From assembly GCA_038323575.1 (NCBI GenBank), contig JBBQHB010000015.1, positions 1-64,000 of the forward strand: a stretch of 64,000 bases of DNA. The letters are read 5' to 3'. The DNA comes from CAINVV01 sp038323575. GTDB lineage: Bacteria > Bacteroidota > Bacteroidia > Bacteroidales > Prolixibacteraceae. Below, piece by piece: positions 18,688 through 28,240 of this stretch. Positions within the stretch are counted from its first letter, which is position 1. Each line of letters opens with the position of its first letter. The notes under the pieces are model-generated. The model was not told where the DNA came from. It saw only the letters and a list, made by a program, of their open reading frames with translations, and ran no database searches. The position numbers and the translations under genes were made by a program.

Positions 18688-20043
18688 TTACACCTCCCAT
18701 GGACTTCTATAGCTGCGTGTAAGCCATTTCGGGTCGCCTGTACCGCCAGTAAACTTGTACTTTGCCGGATCCCACTTGATATTTGCATGGTTGTAATAAC
18801 TTTGGTTCATTAGATGACAGCAGATTGCACTGTGTCCCCCAACCACCTCGCTGGTGATAGGCTTCTTCCGGCTTTTGACACACTCCATGAAATCCTGGAA
18901 ATGGTTGGTGCTGTTGTAAAGTTTGATCTTCGCATCCCGGAGAAAGGCATCCTCCGCTTTCTGAAGCTCCTTTGCAAGCGTGGTGGTCGGTGCGGCGGCT
19001 GTTGCATCTTTAGCTGCCTTGTTATCAGGCGCATATTCGGCAATAGTCTTGCCGTCCACTATCACGACGATCTTGCCCCGGTTAACCTTGACCTCCCCCT
19101 TCGAACCATAGAAATGGACGCCGAAACCTTCTTTGTGTTCTACATAAATGCCGTTGGCATAAATCAGCCTGCAGCCGCTTTTAGCCTTCTCATTTGCAGG
19201 TGGTATTACTTCTACCGGACCGCTGTGATCCATGCCAAGACCCCACTGCGCGATATCAAGGTGGTGTGCTCCCCAGTCACAGACCATTCCGCCACCGTAC
19301 TCTTTGTACGTCCGCCAATTTGGGAAATGGGTATGTACGCCCCGGGGGCTGAGAACTGAATTATAAGCCAGTTTTGGGGCCGGACCGCACCACATATCCC
19401 AATCCAAACCCGGTTCCATCGTTTCCTCCTGGAGATCGTAAGGAATACCAGGTCCGCCAAAACTACACTCCACATGGCTGATTTTACCGATAACACCATT
19501 TTGCACCAATTCACATGCAATCCGGAATTCCTTGCTTGAGCGCTGCATTGAGCCTGTCTGAAGGACGCGTTTGTGCTTGCCAACAGCCTTCATCACCTCC
19601 ACTGCCTCGTGGATGTTGTGCGTCAGCGGTTTCTCGCAATAGACATCCTTTCCGGCACGAAGTGCGGCCAGTGTGGTAAATGCATGCCAATGATCGGGCG
19701 TGGCAATACACACTGCATCAATGTCTTTGCGCTTGATGATTTCGCGGAAATCTGAATAAGCAGCGCATTCGCTGTTTTTATAATAATCATCCACCCGCTT
19801 TTTGGCATCGTTCCTACGTGTTGTATCCACATCGCAAACCGCGGCAACATGGGTGTCCGCCCGTACGATGAAATTTCTCAGCAGGCCCTGTGCCTGCTTG
19901 CCCATACCGATAAAACCCATTTTCAGTTTACTGTTTGGTTCAGATGGATCAGACCATGCTTCTGTTGGGAAAATAAACGGGGCAACTGCTGCAGAAACGG
20001 TCAGGTTCCGGAGAAAATTCCGGCGCGAATTTTGTGTTTTCAT
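18688..20043 (-). CDS. Tat-exported Gfo/Idh/MocA-family oxidoreductase
   Basis: I start at the ATG at 20043 (451 aa) because it places the Tat motif SRRNFLRN correctly; the in-frame TTG at 20079 overlaps the upstream gene. After the signal peptide comes an NAD(P)-binding fold (KMGFIGMGKQAQGLLRNF), the family EKP motif (GKDVYCEKPLTHNIHEAVEVM) and the C-terminal sheet domain with MVCDWGAHHLDIAQW. Such exported, multi-residue-substituted members are common in Bacteroidota and Planctomycetes and act on sugars or glycosides, with bound nicotinamide in glucose-fructose oxidoreductase relatives. It is the middle gene of the three-gene unit. Confidence 0.9.
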   Translation of the reverse strand: MKTQNSRRNFLRNLTVSAAVAPFIFPTEAWSDPSEPNSKLKMGFIGMGKQAQGLLRNFIVRADTHVAAVCDVDTTRRNDAKKRVDDYYKNSECAAYSDFREIIKRKDIDAVCIATPDHWHAFTTLAALRAGKDVYCEKPLTHNIHEAVEVMKAVGKHKRVLQTGSMQRSSKEFRIACELVQNGVIGKISHVECSFGGPGIPYDLQEETMEPGLDWDMWCGPAPKLAYNSVLSPRGVHTHFPNWRTYKEYGGGMVCDWGAHHLDIAQWGLGMDHSGPVEVIPPANEKAKSGCRLIYANGIYVEHKEGFGVHFYGSKGEVKVNRGKIVVIVDGKTIAEYAPDNKAAKDATAAAPTTTLAKELQKAEDAFLRDAKIKLYNSTNHFQDFMECVKSRKKPITSEVVGGHSAICCHLMNQSYYNHANIKWDPAKYKFTGGTGDPKWLTRSYRSPWEV

Positions 20044-20075
20044 TTTCAGTTTATGTATTTGGTTTTGTTGGCATT

Positions 20076-21653
20076 TCAATGTACTTTTTGGTACACCAAT
20101 TCAATTCCGTTGCCTGTTTTCAGGTTTCGTGAGTATTGCTTGTCGCGGGCATTGTTCCAGTGTTCGGTAACACCCAGGCTGGTCAGTTTTGTGCCGTCAC
20201 GTTCCGGATCATAAACCGAGCCTGAAGGCGGATTGTTGGCCTGCGCCATCTCTTCCAGGTAATAGTCACTGTATTTCATGTCCGGGGCATCGGGCCATTC
20301 TGTGAGGGCAAAATCCAGGACTACCGAATCAACGGCAACGCCATCCTGCGAAGCAAAGAGGCTACACGGCCACTCATTGTTAAAAGGTGCCAGCGCCCAT
20401 TTGTAAGCCGGAACCTGGTTCACAAATTTGTTGCCATAGACGCCGTCGATCAGGAACAGCATGGTTTTTTCCCCAAGGTCCTTGTGACCCATGAAATCGG
20501 GATAGACCGAATAGGTGCGCTTCCCTTCCCTGTTTTGGCTGAAACCGCTGCCGTGCGCGTTTTTACGCCAGTCGGTTTCGATGTTGGTGCATCCGAAAAA
20601 GTTCTTTGCACAAAGCGTGACACCCTGGCTGACATGCCCTTTCATCAATGCCAGATTGATAACGTAGCTGGCCTCGACCATGCAGGAGGCAAGATTTTTG
20701 GTCATTTTCCCGAAATCTGCCGAGTATTGAAAACCGTTTTCAACAAAGTCTGCCTTCACGCGTCCGTCACCGCCGTCGTGGTCAACAAAATGCACTTTGG
20801 GGTAAACTGCATGGCACTTATCGAAAATGTTGTTGGTAATGAACCGGCTCGGATCGGCTACCGTGATCTTCTCCTCCGGCACTCCGCCTTCCTTGATCAA
20901 ACTGTTCAGCAATGAAAGGATTACCTGCGGATTGGCATTGATTTCGTTCGTGTTTTCATGAGCAGAGGTGTTGTTCTCGTTGATTTTAACAGTAATTTTC
21001 TCTCCTGATTGGTACCCTTTGTCCTGGTTGTGTTTGGTTTTGTTGAAAAACCTGAACAGTTGATCCCATGCCTGTTTTTCATTTTTCTTCTTTGTCAGGG
21101 TGCAAAGCGTCTGGGTAAAGAGCTTGTTGGTTTCTTCCTGGTTGTTGTACTTGTCGTCCCACCAGAATCCTGTTTTGCCGTCCCACGAAGCAATTTTGGG
21201 ATTATGGCCCCAGGCTACCCTGCCGGGAAAATTTCCCCTGGCTTCTCCGAGCGGAATATTTGGCTTGTACCAGATGGCCAGGTTATCGGCTTTTGTTTCA
21301 ATGGAGGATTGGGCAGTAAAGATCATGGCCCCACCAATTCCGACGGCCAGGAATAAAACTGCTGCCATATATCTGGCTTCTACGAACTTAAGCCTGGCCG
21401 TTTTAAATGCAACTACAGATCCGGTAAAAGTCAGGATCCATATGACCATTCCAGACATCAGCGGCCAGGCTACCTGCATGCAGGGATAGGTTGCGCGAGA
21501 CGGTTTCGGGATGACACGGACCAGGAACCAAACCGTAGCAAGAACTGAAATGAAGATGTAGACTATCTTCCCCGGGACTTTCATTTTGCCGAGAAACTTC
21601 ATTGTTCTTTTGATCCAGTCGGGAAGTTTGCGGAGTTTTGCTTCTGAAATCAT
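20076..21653 (-). CDS. DUF362 domain protein with N-terminal membrane helices
   Basis: The 525-aa protein has three hydrophobic helices near the N-terminus (VYIFISVLATVWFLVRVI, WPLMSGMVIWILTFTGSVVAF and MAAVLFLAVGIGGAMIF), then a large domain of DUF362 type: VKINENNTSAHENTNEINA, LIKEGGVPEEKITVADPSRF, INLALMKGHVSQGVTLCAKNFFG and ASQDGVAVDSVVLDF. DUF362 proteins are often next to iron-sulfur or redox genes, but no activity is established. No ferredoxin motif is fused here. It is the first gene of the unit with the exported Gfo/Idh/MocA and AKR genes and lies 32 bp ahead of the first. Confidence 0.85.
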   Translation of the reverse strand: MISEAKLRKLPDWIKRTMKFLGKMKVPGKIVYIFISVLATVWFLVRVIPKPSRATYPCMQVAWPLMSGMVIWILTFTGSVVAFKTARLKFVEARYMAAVLFLAVGIGGAMIFTAQSSIETKADNLAIWYKPNIPLGEARGNFPGRVAWGHNPKIASWDGKTGFWWDDKYNNQEETNKLFTQTLCTLTKKKNEKQAWDQLFRFFNKTKHNQDKGYQSGEKITVKINENNTSAHENTNEINANPQVILSLLNSLIKEGGVPEEKITVADPSRFITNNIFDKCHAVYPKVHFVDHDGGDGRVKADFVENGFQYSADFGKMTKNLASCMVEASYVINLALMKGHVSQGVTLCAKNFFGCTNIETDWRKNAHGSGFSQNREGKRTYSVYPDFMGHKDLGEKTMLFLIDGVYGNKFVNQVPAYKWALAPFNNEWPCSLFASQDGVAVDSVVLDFALTEWPDAPDMKYSDYYLEEMAQANNPPSGSVYDPERDGTKLTSLGVTEHWNNARDKQYSRNLKTGNGIELVYQKVH

Positions 21654-21840
21654 TTTCGGTAATTATATTTCTCTTTACTTGATAATTGTAGCTGGTTACT
21701 GGATCCATCTTTGCTTTGAGCCACTAAAATACGAAAGTATTTAAAATAATTCCGATTTTTTTCTGAAGAACTTCTGCTTGTCTGGTTTGAGAAAAATCAG
21801 TTACTTTCAGCCCTTGAATCATAATAACTGAAGAAAGGAA

Positions 21841-23106
21841 ATGAAAGGCATTTTGGCATTGATGATCGGATTCTTTCTCTTTTCAGTGGTTGACCTGAAA
21901 GCAGAGGAAAAAGATTCCGTTCAGCATTTTTCTGTAGTTCAAAAATCAATCTATCCGTTGATCATCCGGGATTCTCCTGCCCAGCTTTTTACCATAAGGC
22001 AGATTGACGAGGATTACCTGAGCGGTTACCGGCTGTACGCAAGATTACTGGAGGATAGCTTCAGTCCTGTTGTAAACTACACCATTCAGGCAGTTACCGG
22101 CTTCCTGTTCTTTATTCCCATGACCCATGAAGAGGCTCACAGGTCGGTTTTAAGTGCACAAAACATCGGTTCAGCCTCCCGCCCGTTCTATTTCTCCGAG
22201 AGAGGAGGGTATGTTGACGGTGTGACCGATCAGGCTTTAAAAAACCTCAGGGATACAGATTTCCCTAATTACTCCCGCCTGTACGGTGCCGGACTTGAAT
22301 CGGACTATATGCTTACACGGCGGGAAGAGACACAGCTGGCATTCAACCAGGAGAAATTCTCTAACCTTGCGGTAGAATACCTTTTGCGGAAGGCAATGAT
22401 CCTGCAGTATTACCTGATGGGCTTTGCCAAATTTGATGTTGACGGATCCGAAGAAACCAATGAACTGCTGCGCGATATGGTCGGCAATGATGTTTACGGC
22501 AACATCAGGCATCTGTACAGACCGGAAATGACTTTTCAACGCTATACCGGATATGCCGATTTGTCGCCGACCGAGATCAGTTACCTCCGCAAAGTGGGAT
22601 ACCGGTCTTTGCTGAACCTGGTTAACCTGAACATCATCGGCATTCCCAATATCCGCCTGTCGGGCAACACAAGCATCAATTTCGGATTGGGTCATATTAT
22701 GTGCCCTTTCGGTGACTTTATTGATGAAAATATCTGGATAAAATACCGGAAGAAACTTCTGGTTGAAACCTACCTCAGGGAGTATCAAAACAGTACCAGA
22801 TGGTTTCTTGCCGGAGGTGTCGGGATCAAGAATTATCCCCTTACCAATCAACTCATTTCCTCAGTCAACATCCATCTCTGGAACCAGCCTGAAAATTTCA
22901 GGTTTAACGATACCAGCGGGAAATTCGGCGGTGCGGTGGAATGGGTCGGGAAATATTTCTTTGTAACAAACAAAAGAAATCAAAACAGGGCAGTCTCCCT
23001 TGATCTTGGATTTATCTACAAGACAGCAGGTTACCTGCCTGAAGAGCTGGTGATGGAAAAACATTTCGGCATGCGGATAGGTACCAGCATAGCACTGGAC
23101 AAATAG
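21841..23106 (+). CDS. Secreted or outer-membrane protein of unknown function with an HExxH motif
   Basis: This 421-aa protein begins with a signal peptide (MKGILALMIGFFLFSVVDLKA). A good ribosome-binding site (gaaagga) precedes the ATG. Residues 96-100 are HEEAH, the zinc-metallopeptidase motif HExxH, directly after a hydrophobic stretch (GFLFFIPMT). GAGLESDYMLTRREE downstream could hold a third metal ligand. The C-terminal 150 residues have alternating short strands (NIRLSGNTSINFGLG, RWFLAGGVGIKNY, AVSLDLGFIYK), suggestive of beta-barrel or sheet structure. I know no named family. A metallopeptidase role is an inference from one motif. Confidence 0.7.
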   Translation: MKGILALMIGFFLFSVVDLKAEEKDSVQHFSVVQKSIYPLIIRDSPAQLFTIRQIDEDYLSGYRLYARLLEDSFSPVVNYTIQAVTGFLFFIPMTHEEAHRSVLSAQNIGSASRPFYFSERGGYVDGVTDQALKNLRDTDFPNYSRLYGAGLESDYMLTRREETQLAFNQEKFSNLAVEYLLRKAMILQYYLMGFAKFDVDGSEETNELLRDMVGNDVYGNIRHLYRPEMTFQRYTGYADLSPTEISYLRKVGYRSLLNLVNLNIIGIPNIRLSGNTSINFGLGHIMCPFGDFIDENIWIKYRKKLLVETYLREYQNSTRWFLAGGVGIKNYPLTNQLISSVNIHLWNQPENFRFNDTSGKFGGAVEWVGKYFFVTNKRNQNRAVSLDLGFIYKTAGYLPEELVMEKHFGMRIGTSIALDK

Positions 23107-23107
23107 C

Positions 23108-23398
23108 TTAGCCAAAGGGGCCATTCGGATTATTTAAGAAAAGAATCGCCAGAATCACGCCTGCGGCAATTGCAACAAGTATCCTGATCACTTTTATCTC
23201 AAAGACCAGCATCTCGTTACACACTGCAATTTTCCGCTTTACTTTCTCCGTTTCGATATTGAGTTTCAGTGCTTTTTGGTACCAGCTTTTGGCCGGTCTC
23301 AGCAGTTCAATTTTAAGAAAATCATCGCCGCGCTGCATCAAATCCTCAAATTCACGTTCAGCAGGGCTTAAAGAGATTTCTGAAGTTGGATGGGACAT
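23108..23398 (-). CDS. Small C-terminally membrane-anchored protein
   Basis: I start at the ATG at 23398 (96 aa). The N-terminal 70 residues are helical and charged, with a TPR-like stretch (FLKIELLRPAKSWYQKALKLNIET). The C-terminus is a single helix (VIRILVAIAAGVILAILFL) followed by NNPNGPFG, so it is probably tail-anchored. It converges on the HExxH gene with one base between stops. Function unknown. Confidence 0.7.
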   Translation of the reverse strand: MSHPTSEISLSPAEREFEDLMQRGDDFLKIELLRPAKSWYQKALKLNIETEKVKRKIAVCNEMLVFEIKVIRILVAIAAGVILAILFLNNPNGPFG

Positions 23399-23574
23399 AA
23401 TATAAAGCATTATATTTACTCAAATATAACTGAATTCCGGCTGAATACCAACTGAAAAATAATCAGGATTGATTAACATTGTCGTCCCGAAAGTATAAAA
23501 AAAGCTGCAACCTGATTTTTGCGGCCGATTTCCGTCACATAAAACCTTGGACGGACTTTGAATGAAGATATTGA

Positions 23575-25893
23575 ATGAAAAACCGAAGATATAAACTGAT
23601 ATGCTTTTTACTGTTGCTGGCACTCCCCGGTTTTGCCCAGCAAAAATATACCATCAGCGGTTTTATCAAAGATGCCAAAACCGGTGAAAACCTGATCGGC
23701 GCCACGGTTGCAGTCGATGAGCTAAGCGGGAAAGGAACAGTAACCAACGCTTACGGATTCTATTCCATCACCCTGCCGGCCGGACAGTACCAGGTTACTG
23801 CCCAATTTATCGGATATAGTCCCGAAATTCAGCCTATCAAACTGAATCAACCTGTCAGGCAAAATTTCTCGCTGAATGAACAGGTGAGCACCCTGGACGA
23901 AATAGTCGTATCCGGTAAAAGGCAGGATGAGAACATAACCAGGTCCTCCATGGGCATGCAGAAGCTCAATACCAGTGAAATCAAGAGCATTCCGGTTCTG
24001 TTCGGCGAAAACGATGTTTTAAAAACCATCCAGTTACTGCCCGGCATCAAACCCGCCGGTGAAGGAAGCAGCGGCTTTAATGTGCGTGGAGGCTCCTCCG
24101 ACCAGAACCTGATTCTGCTGGATGAAGCCACCGTCTTTAATGCATCCCACCTGATGGGTTTTTTCTCGGTTTTCAATTCTGATGCCATCAAAGACATCAC
24201 TGTATATAAAGGCAATGAACCGTCGGAATACGGCGGAAGGCTGTCTTCGGTTCTTGATATTAAAATGAACGACGGCAACAACCAGAAAACGGTGGTTTCA
24301 GGCGGCATCGGACTGATTTCCTCACGCATCAGTGTGGAGGGACCGATTGTAAAGGACAAAGGATCTTTTATGGTAACTGCAAGGCGTACCTACGCTGACC
24401 TTTTCCTTAAACTCTCATCCGACACCACGAAGAACAAAACGCGACTCTATTTTTACGATTTAAATGCCAAAGCCAGTTACCGGCTTAACAGCAACAACCG
24501 GATTTATCTTTCGGGATACTTCGGAAAAGACAAGATTGCACTCAAAAATACCTTTGGTATCAATTGGGGCAATGTATCAGGCACATTGCGGTGGAATCAT
24601 CTATTTTCCGACAGGATGTTTTCAAATACATCGCTGATTTTCAGTAATTATGACTACAAAATATTTATCAACAACGGCAACAAACTGAATATCATTTCCC
24701 GCATCCAGGATTACGGACTGAAAGAGGACCTGCAATTTTATATCCAGACCAATTCAACACTTAAGTTCGGTTTTAATTCCATTGTCCATAAAATAATCCC
24801 GGGCGTTATTACGGCAGAAAATAACGTCGACCTGAAAAACCTCACCAACAAATTTGACTTGGAAAACGCCTTTTACCTCTCTCATCAATACCGTTTCACC
24901 GAAAAATTCAGAATTGAATATGGAGCACGATTGACGCTGTTCAGCGCACTGGGCCCCGGTAATTTTTACACCTATAACGCGGATGGCAACATCACCGATG
25001 TAAAAACTTACAAATCAGGGGAGTTTGTCGCAACCCACAAAAATCTGGAGCCCCGCCTGACAATGGACTATCTGGTTAATCCGCAAAGCTCGGTCAAGGC
25101 CTCCCTGAGCCGCAATGTGCAGAACCTTCACCTGCTTTCGAATTCGACCTCAGGTAACCCAACAGATTTGTGGATTCCAAGCAGCAACAATGTAAAACCG
25201 GAACTTTCAGACCAGGCTTCAATTGGCTATTACCGAAATTTCAAAGACAACAAATATGAATTTTCGGTTGAAACGTATTACAAAAAACTGCAAAACCAGA
25301 TTGATTACAAGAATGGTGCAGAACTGGTTTTCAATGAGAATGTCGAGTCCCAGATCCTTTTCGGCGAAGGCCGTGCTTATGGTCTTGAGCTGTTCATGAA
25401 GAAAAAACAGGGCCGGTTCAACGGCTGGATCAGCTATACGCTTTCCAGGACAGAACGCAAATTTGATGCAATCAACAAAGGGAACTACTTCCCTGCCAAG
25501 CAGGACCGCATCCACGATTTATCCCTTGTCGGTATGTTCGAATTAAACAAAAACTGGACCTTATCTGCAACCTGGGTCTATTACACCGGCAATGCGGTCA
25601 CCTATCCTACCGGGAAATATGAAATCGAACACCGAACCATGTTCCTCTATTCCGACCGAAATGCCAACCGTATGCCGGCTTATCACCGGCTCGACCTTGG
25701 CGCTACCTGGATAAGCCACAAGAGCAAAAAATTCGAATCAAGCTGGAATTTTTCCGTTTACAATGCCTATGGACGCGACAATGCCTACATCATCACTTTC
25801 CGCGACAGCAAATCCGATCGCTCCAAAACAGAGGCAGTACAAACAACCCTTTTCAAGATGATTCCATCCGTTACATACAACTTTAAATTCTGA
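23575..25893 (+). CDS. TonB-dependent outer-membrane receptor
   Basis: The 772-aa protein has a signal peptide ending ALPGFAQ, an N-terminal carboxypeptidase-regulatory-like beta-sandwich (YTISGFIKDAKTGENLIGATV to about residue 100), a plug domain (KTIQLLPGIKPAGEGSSGFN, VRGGSSDQNLILLDEA) and a 22-strand-type barrel ending YNFKF with a terminal aromatic. It takes up a substrate with energy from TonB/ExbBD. The downstream DUF4249 lipoprotein gene begins 5 bp later and is its usual partner in Bacteroidota. There is no SusD gene, so glycan import of the classical type is less likely than metal, peptide or other cargo. Confidence 0.92.
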   Translation: MKNRRYKLICFLLLLALPGFAQQKYTISGFIKDAKTGENLIGATVAVDELSGKGTVTNAYGFYSITLPAGQYQVTAQFIGYSPEIQPIKLNQPVRQNFSLNEQVSTLDEIVVSGKRQDENITRSSMGMQKLNTSEIKSIPVLFGENDVLKTIQLLPGIKPAGEGSSGFNVRGGSSDQNLILLDEATVFNASHLMGFFSVFNSDAIKDITVYKGNEPSEYGGRLSSVLDIKMNDGNNQKTVVSGGIGLISSRISVEGPIVKDKGSFMVTARRTYADLFLKLSSDTTKNKTRLYFYDLNAKASYRLNSNNRIYLSGYFGKDKIALKNTFGINWGNVSGTLRWNHLFSDRMFSNTSLIFSNYDYKIFINNGNKLNIISRIQDYGLKEDLQFYIQTNSTLKFGFNSIVHKIIPGVITAENNVDLKNLTNKFDLENAFYLSHQYRFTEKFRIEYGARLTLFSALGPGNFYTYNADGNITDVKTYKSGEFVATHKNLEPRLTMDYLVNPQSSVKASLSRNVQNLHLLSNSTSGNPTDLWIPSSNNVKPELSDQASIGYYRNFKDNKYEFSVETYYKKLQNQIDYKNGAELVFNENVESQILFGEGRAYGLELFMKKKQGRFNGWISYTLSRTERKFDAINKGNYFPAKQDRIHDLSLVGMFELNKNWTLSATWVYYTGNAVTYPTGKYEIEHRTMFLYSDRNANRMPAYHRLDLGATWISHKSKKFESSWNFSVYNAYGRDNAYIITFRDSKSDRSKTEAVQTTLFKMIPSVTYNFKF

Positions 25894-25898
25894 TCTTG

Positions 25899-26753
25899 AT
25901 GAAAAGTAAAAACTCCAAAATAGCAACTACCTGCCGGGAAGGCCGAAATAAAACGTGCTATTCACGGGGAAAAAGCGGATTGATATTAATTTCTGTGATT
26001 ACTGCATTCCTGGGCCTGGCCTCCTGCGAGAAGGTGATTCAACTCGATTTAAACAATACCTCGCCAAGGGTAGTCATTCAGGCCGATATTTACGATCATC
26101 CCGGGCCCTATTATGTGAGGATTTCAAAATCCGTCAATTTTGACCAGTCGAGTGTTTATCCTCCGGTAACCGGGGCAAAAGTCGAGATCTCAGATAATAC
26201 CGGTCAGACTGAAGTATTGTCGGAAACGGTCTCAGGCACCTATATTACTTCAGAATTCAGGGGAATTCCCGGACGTACATACAAACTCACAGTCAGAGCA
26301 GGTGAAGAGACCTTTCAATCCTCCGTTATCATGCCTTATGCGGTAGAGCCGGATAGTATTTATTTTTCAGTTAGTCCGTTCAGCGGTGATAAAGTGACAA
26401 CTATCAGGTTTAGTGACCCTCCCTTTGCAAAAAATTACTACCGCTTTGTATATATCGTCAACAACGTACAGATAAAAGCAATTTATGTACTCAGCGATGA
26501 ATTTTTTCAGGGTGCAACAATCAGGTACTCGCTGATGTCAAGGGGAAATGACATCCATCTGAATAACGGTGTTAAGGTGGATGTTTGGCTCGAATCGATC
26601 GACGAAAATGTATACGAATATTACCGTACTTCAGTCACCGAGGGCGGACAGTCGGCTTCTCCTTCCAATCCGGTTTCGAATATCAGCAACGGTGCCCTCG
26701 GATATTTCAATGCCTGTTCGGAACGCAAAATATCAAGGATTGTAGGCAAATAA
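25899..26753 (+). CDS. DUF4249 outer-membrane lipoprotein
   Basis: The ATG at 25899 lies 5 bp after the receptor stop and gives 284 aa. A hydrophobic signal ends in the lipobox FLGLASC, followed by EKVIQLDLNNTSPRVVIQADIYD, the typical start of DUF4249. Beta-rich text follows (YYVRISKSVNFD, KVEISDNTGQTEVL, GRTYKLTVRAGEETFQSSV), ending NGALGYFNACSERKISRIV. These lipoproteins pair with TonB-dependent receptors and probably act as the surface lid or binding partner; no substrate is known. Confidence 0.88.
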   Translation: MKSKNSKIATTCREGRNKTCYSRGKSGLILISVITAFLGLASCEKVIQLDLNNTSPRVVIQADIYDHPGPYYVRISKSVNFDQSSVYPPVTGAKVEISDNTGQTEVLSETVSGTYITSEFRGIPGRTYKLTVRAGEETFQSSVIMPYAVEPDSIYFSVSPFSGDKVTTIRFSDPPFAKNYYRFVYIVNNVQIKAIYVLSDEFFQGATIRYSLMSRGNDIHLNNGVKVDVWLESIDENVYEYYRTSVTEGGQSASPSNPVSNISNGALGYFNACSERKISRIVGK

Positions 26754-26888
26754 ATGATTTTATTTCTTCAAAGCATTCAGTACATCACTCAGTATCTAAA
26801 TCTGTTTGATCTGTTGAATATTAATAACTTATCTATTCTCATCAATTGTCTGTTAACCTATTTGTAGAATTTAGTTTAAACTCATCCT

Positions 26889-27092
26889 ATGAAAGATTTA
26901 GTTCTGACCAGCATCCTTTTGACTGTTTTTTCGTTGAATCTGTCTGCACAAGCGGATGTTTCAAAAGCGAGGCGGATATCCCCGGGAATAGTAATTGACG
27001 GAAACGATCTGGAGTGGAACAAGCCGCTCAATTTTTACGATGATCACAGCAGATTGCAGATTATTCTATTTTCATATAACTTCGCAGCCTGA
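26889..27092 (+). pseudogene. 5' remnant of a secreted protein gene
   Basis: The 67-codon frame has a clean signal peptide (LTSILLTVFSLNLSAQA) and then VSKARRISPGIVIDGNDLEWNKPLNFYDDHS, which resembles the start of secreted beta-sandwich (CBM9-like) proteins of Bacteroidota. It loses similarity at LQIILFSYNFAA and stops at 27092. The next 100 bp read in another frame without resemblance to that family. It looks like the truncated head of a larger gene lost between the DUF4249 gene and the efflux operon. A real short secreted protein is the alternative. Confidence 0.5.
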
Positions 27093-27201
27093 AATAATTG
27101 TCCGGTTACCGGACGAAAAAAGCGAACCTGGTTGTAACTTATTTCTTTTCGATCAGGTAAAAACAGTTAAAGTATTAAGACAAGCAATTTACCATTGATT
27201 T

Positions 27202-28239
27202 ATGATGAACAAAGGAATATTTGGCATTCTGATTTTGTTTTCCTTCCTTATTGCCTGTAAAGCAAAAAACAAGGATCAGCCTGTCGCGGAGAAACCTCCT
27301 GTGCAGGTAGAAGTAATCGTTGCTGGCTCAGAGGACGTTTCAAGTAACCTGGAGGTGAATGGAAGTGTTCTGTCCAATGAAATGGCTGAACTCCACACAG
27401 AAGTAAGCGGAAGGCTTACCTACCTGAATCTGCCGGATGGCGCAAATGTCAAAGAAGGCACTTTACTTGCCAGGGTGAATGACGCCGATTTGCAGGCACA
27501 ACTCGAACAACAAAAAACGCAACTTGAACTTGCCACAAAGACGCTGCAAAGACTCAGCGATTTGCTGAAAGTCAATGGCGTCAACCAGGCAGATTATGAT
27601 GCTGCTTTAAGTCAGGTAAATACCATTCAGGCAAACATGAAAGTGATCAATGCCCAGATTGACAAGACGGTAATCAGGGCTCCGTTTTCGGGTGAACTCG
27701 GAATCCGAACGGTAAGTCCGGGTGCCTATGTTACTCCTCAGACATTAATTGGCAGTATCCATCAGACGGACAAAGTAAAAATTGATTTTACTGTACCTGA
27801 AACTTTTGCCCGGCTCGTCGTCAAAGGGAATCATGTAAAAATCCAGACAGATAGTTTTGACGGAACCATGGATGCCATCATAACGGCCATTGAGCCCCAG
27901 ATCAATACAGTATCACGGAATATCAAGGCACGAGCCGTGCTGGTAAAGGGAATTATTTCTCCGGGGGCATTTGTCAAAGTATTTTTGGAACAAAACAGAA
28001 AAGGAATCATGGTTCCTTCCAATGCCATTATTCCGGATGCACTCTCTAACCAGATAGTAATCGTCAGGCATCAAAAAGCAGTTTTTGTCAATGTGGAAAC
28101 GGGACTGCGAAATGCCAATCTTGTTGAACTTACAAGTGGCGTAAGTCCCGGCGATACCATTATCGTGAGCGGGATGCTGTTTGTCAGGCCTAAAGCTGTC
28201 GTAAAAGTAACAAGGGTGAGAAGCCTGAACGAAAAGTAA
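27202..28239 (+). CDS. RND efflux periplasmic adaptor (membrane fusion) lipoprotein
   Basis: This 345-aa protein has a lipoprotein signal (FSFLIACKAK), a barrel-sandwich lipoyl half (AELHTEVSGRLTYLNLPDGANVKEG), a short coiled hairpin (QLEQQKTQLELATKTLQRLSDLL) and the second lipoyl half (TVIRAPFSGELGIRTVSPGAYVT), then beta-barrel and membrane-proximal domains. It bridges pump and outer-membrane channel. The next gene begins 1 bp after its stop, so they are co-transcribed and probably translationally coupled. Two ATG codons (27202, 27205) could start it. Confidence 0.93.
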   Translation: MMNKGIFGILILFSFLIACKAKNKDQPVAEKPPVQVEVIVAGSEDVSSNLEVNGSVLSNEMAELHTEVSGRLTYLNLPDGANVKEGTLLARVNDADLQAQLEQQKTQLELATKTLQRLSDLLKVNGVNQADYDAALSQVNTIQANMKVINAQIDKTVIRAPFSGELGIRTVSPGAYVTPQTLIGSIHQTDKVKIDFTVPETFARLVVKGNHVKIQTDSFDGTMDAIITAIEPQINTVSRNIKARAVLVKGIISPGAFVKVFLEQNRKGIMVPSNAIIPDALSNQIVIVRHQKAVFVNVETGLRNANLVELTSGVSPGDTIIVSGMLFVRPKAVVKVTRVRSLNEK

Positions 28240-28240
28240 C

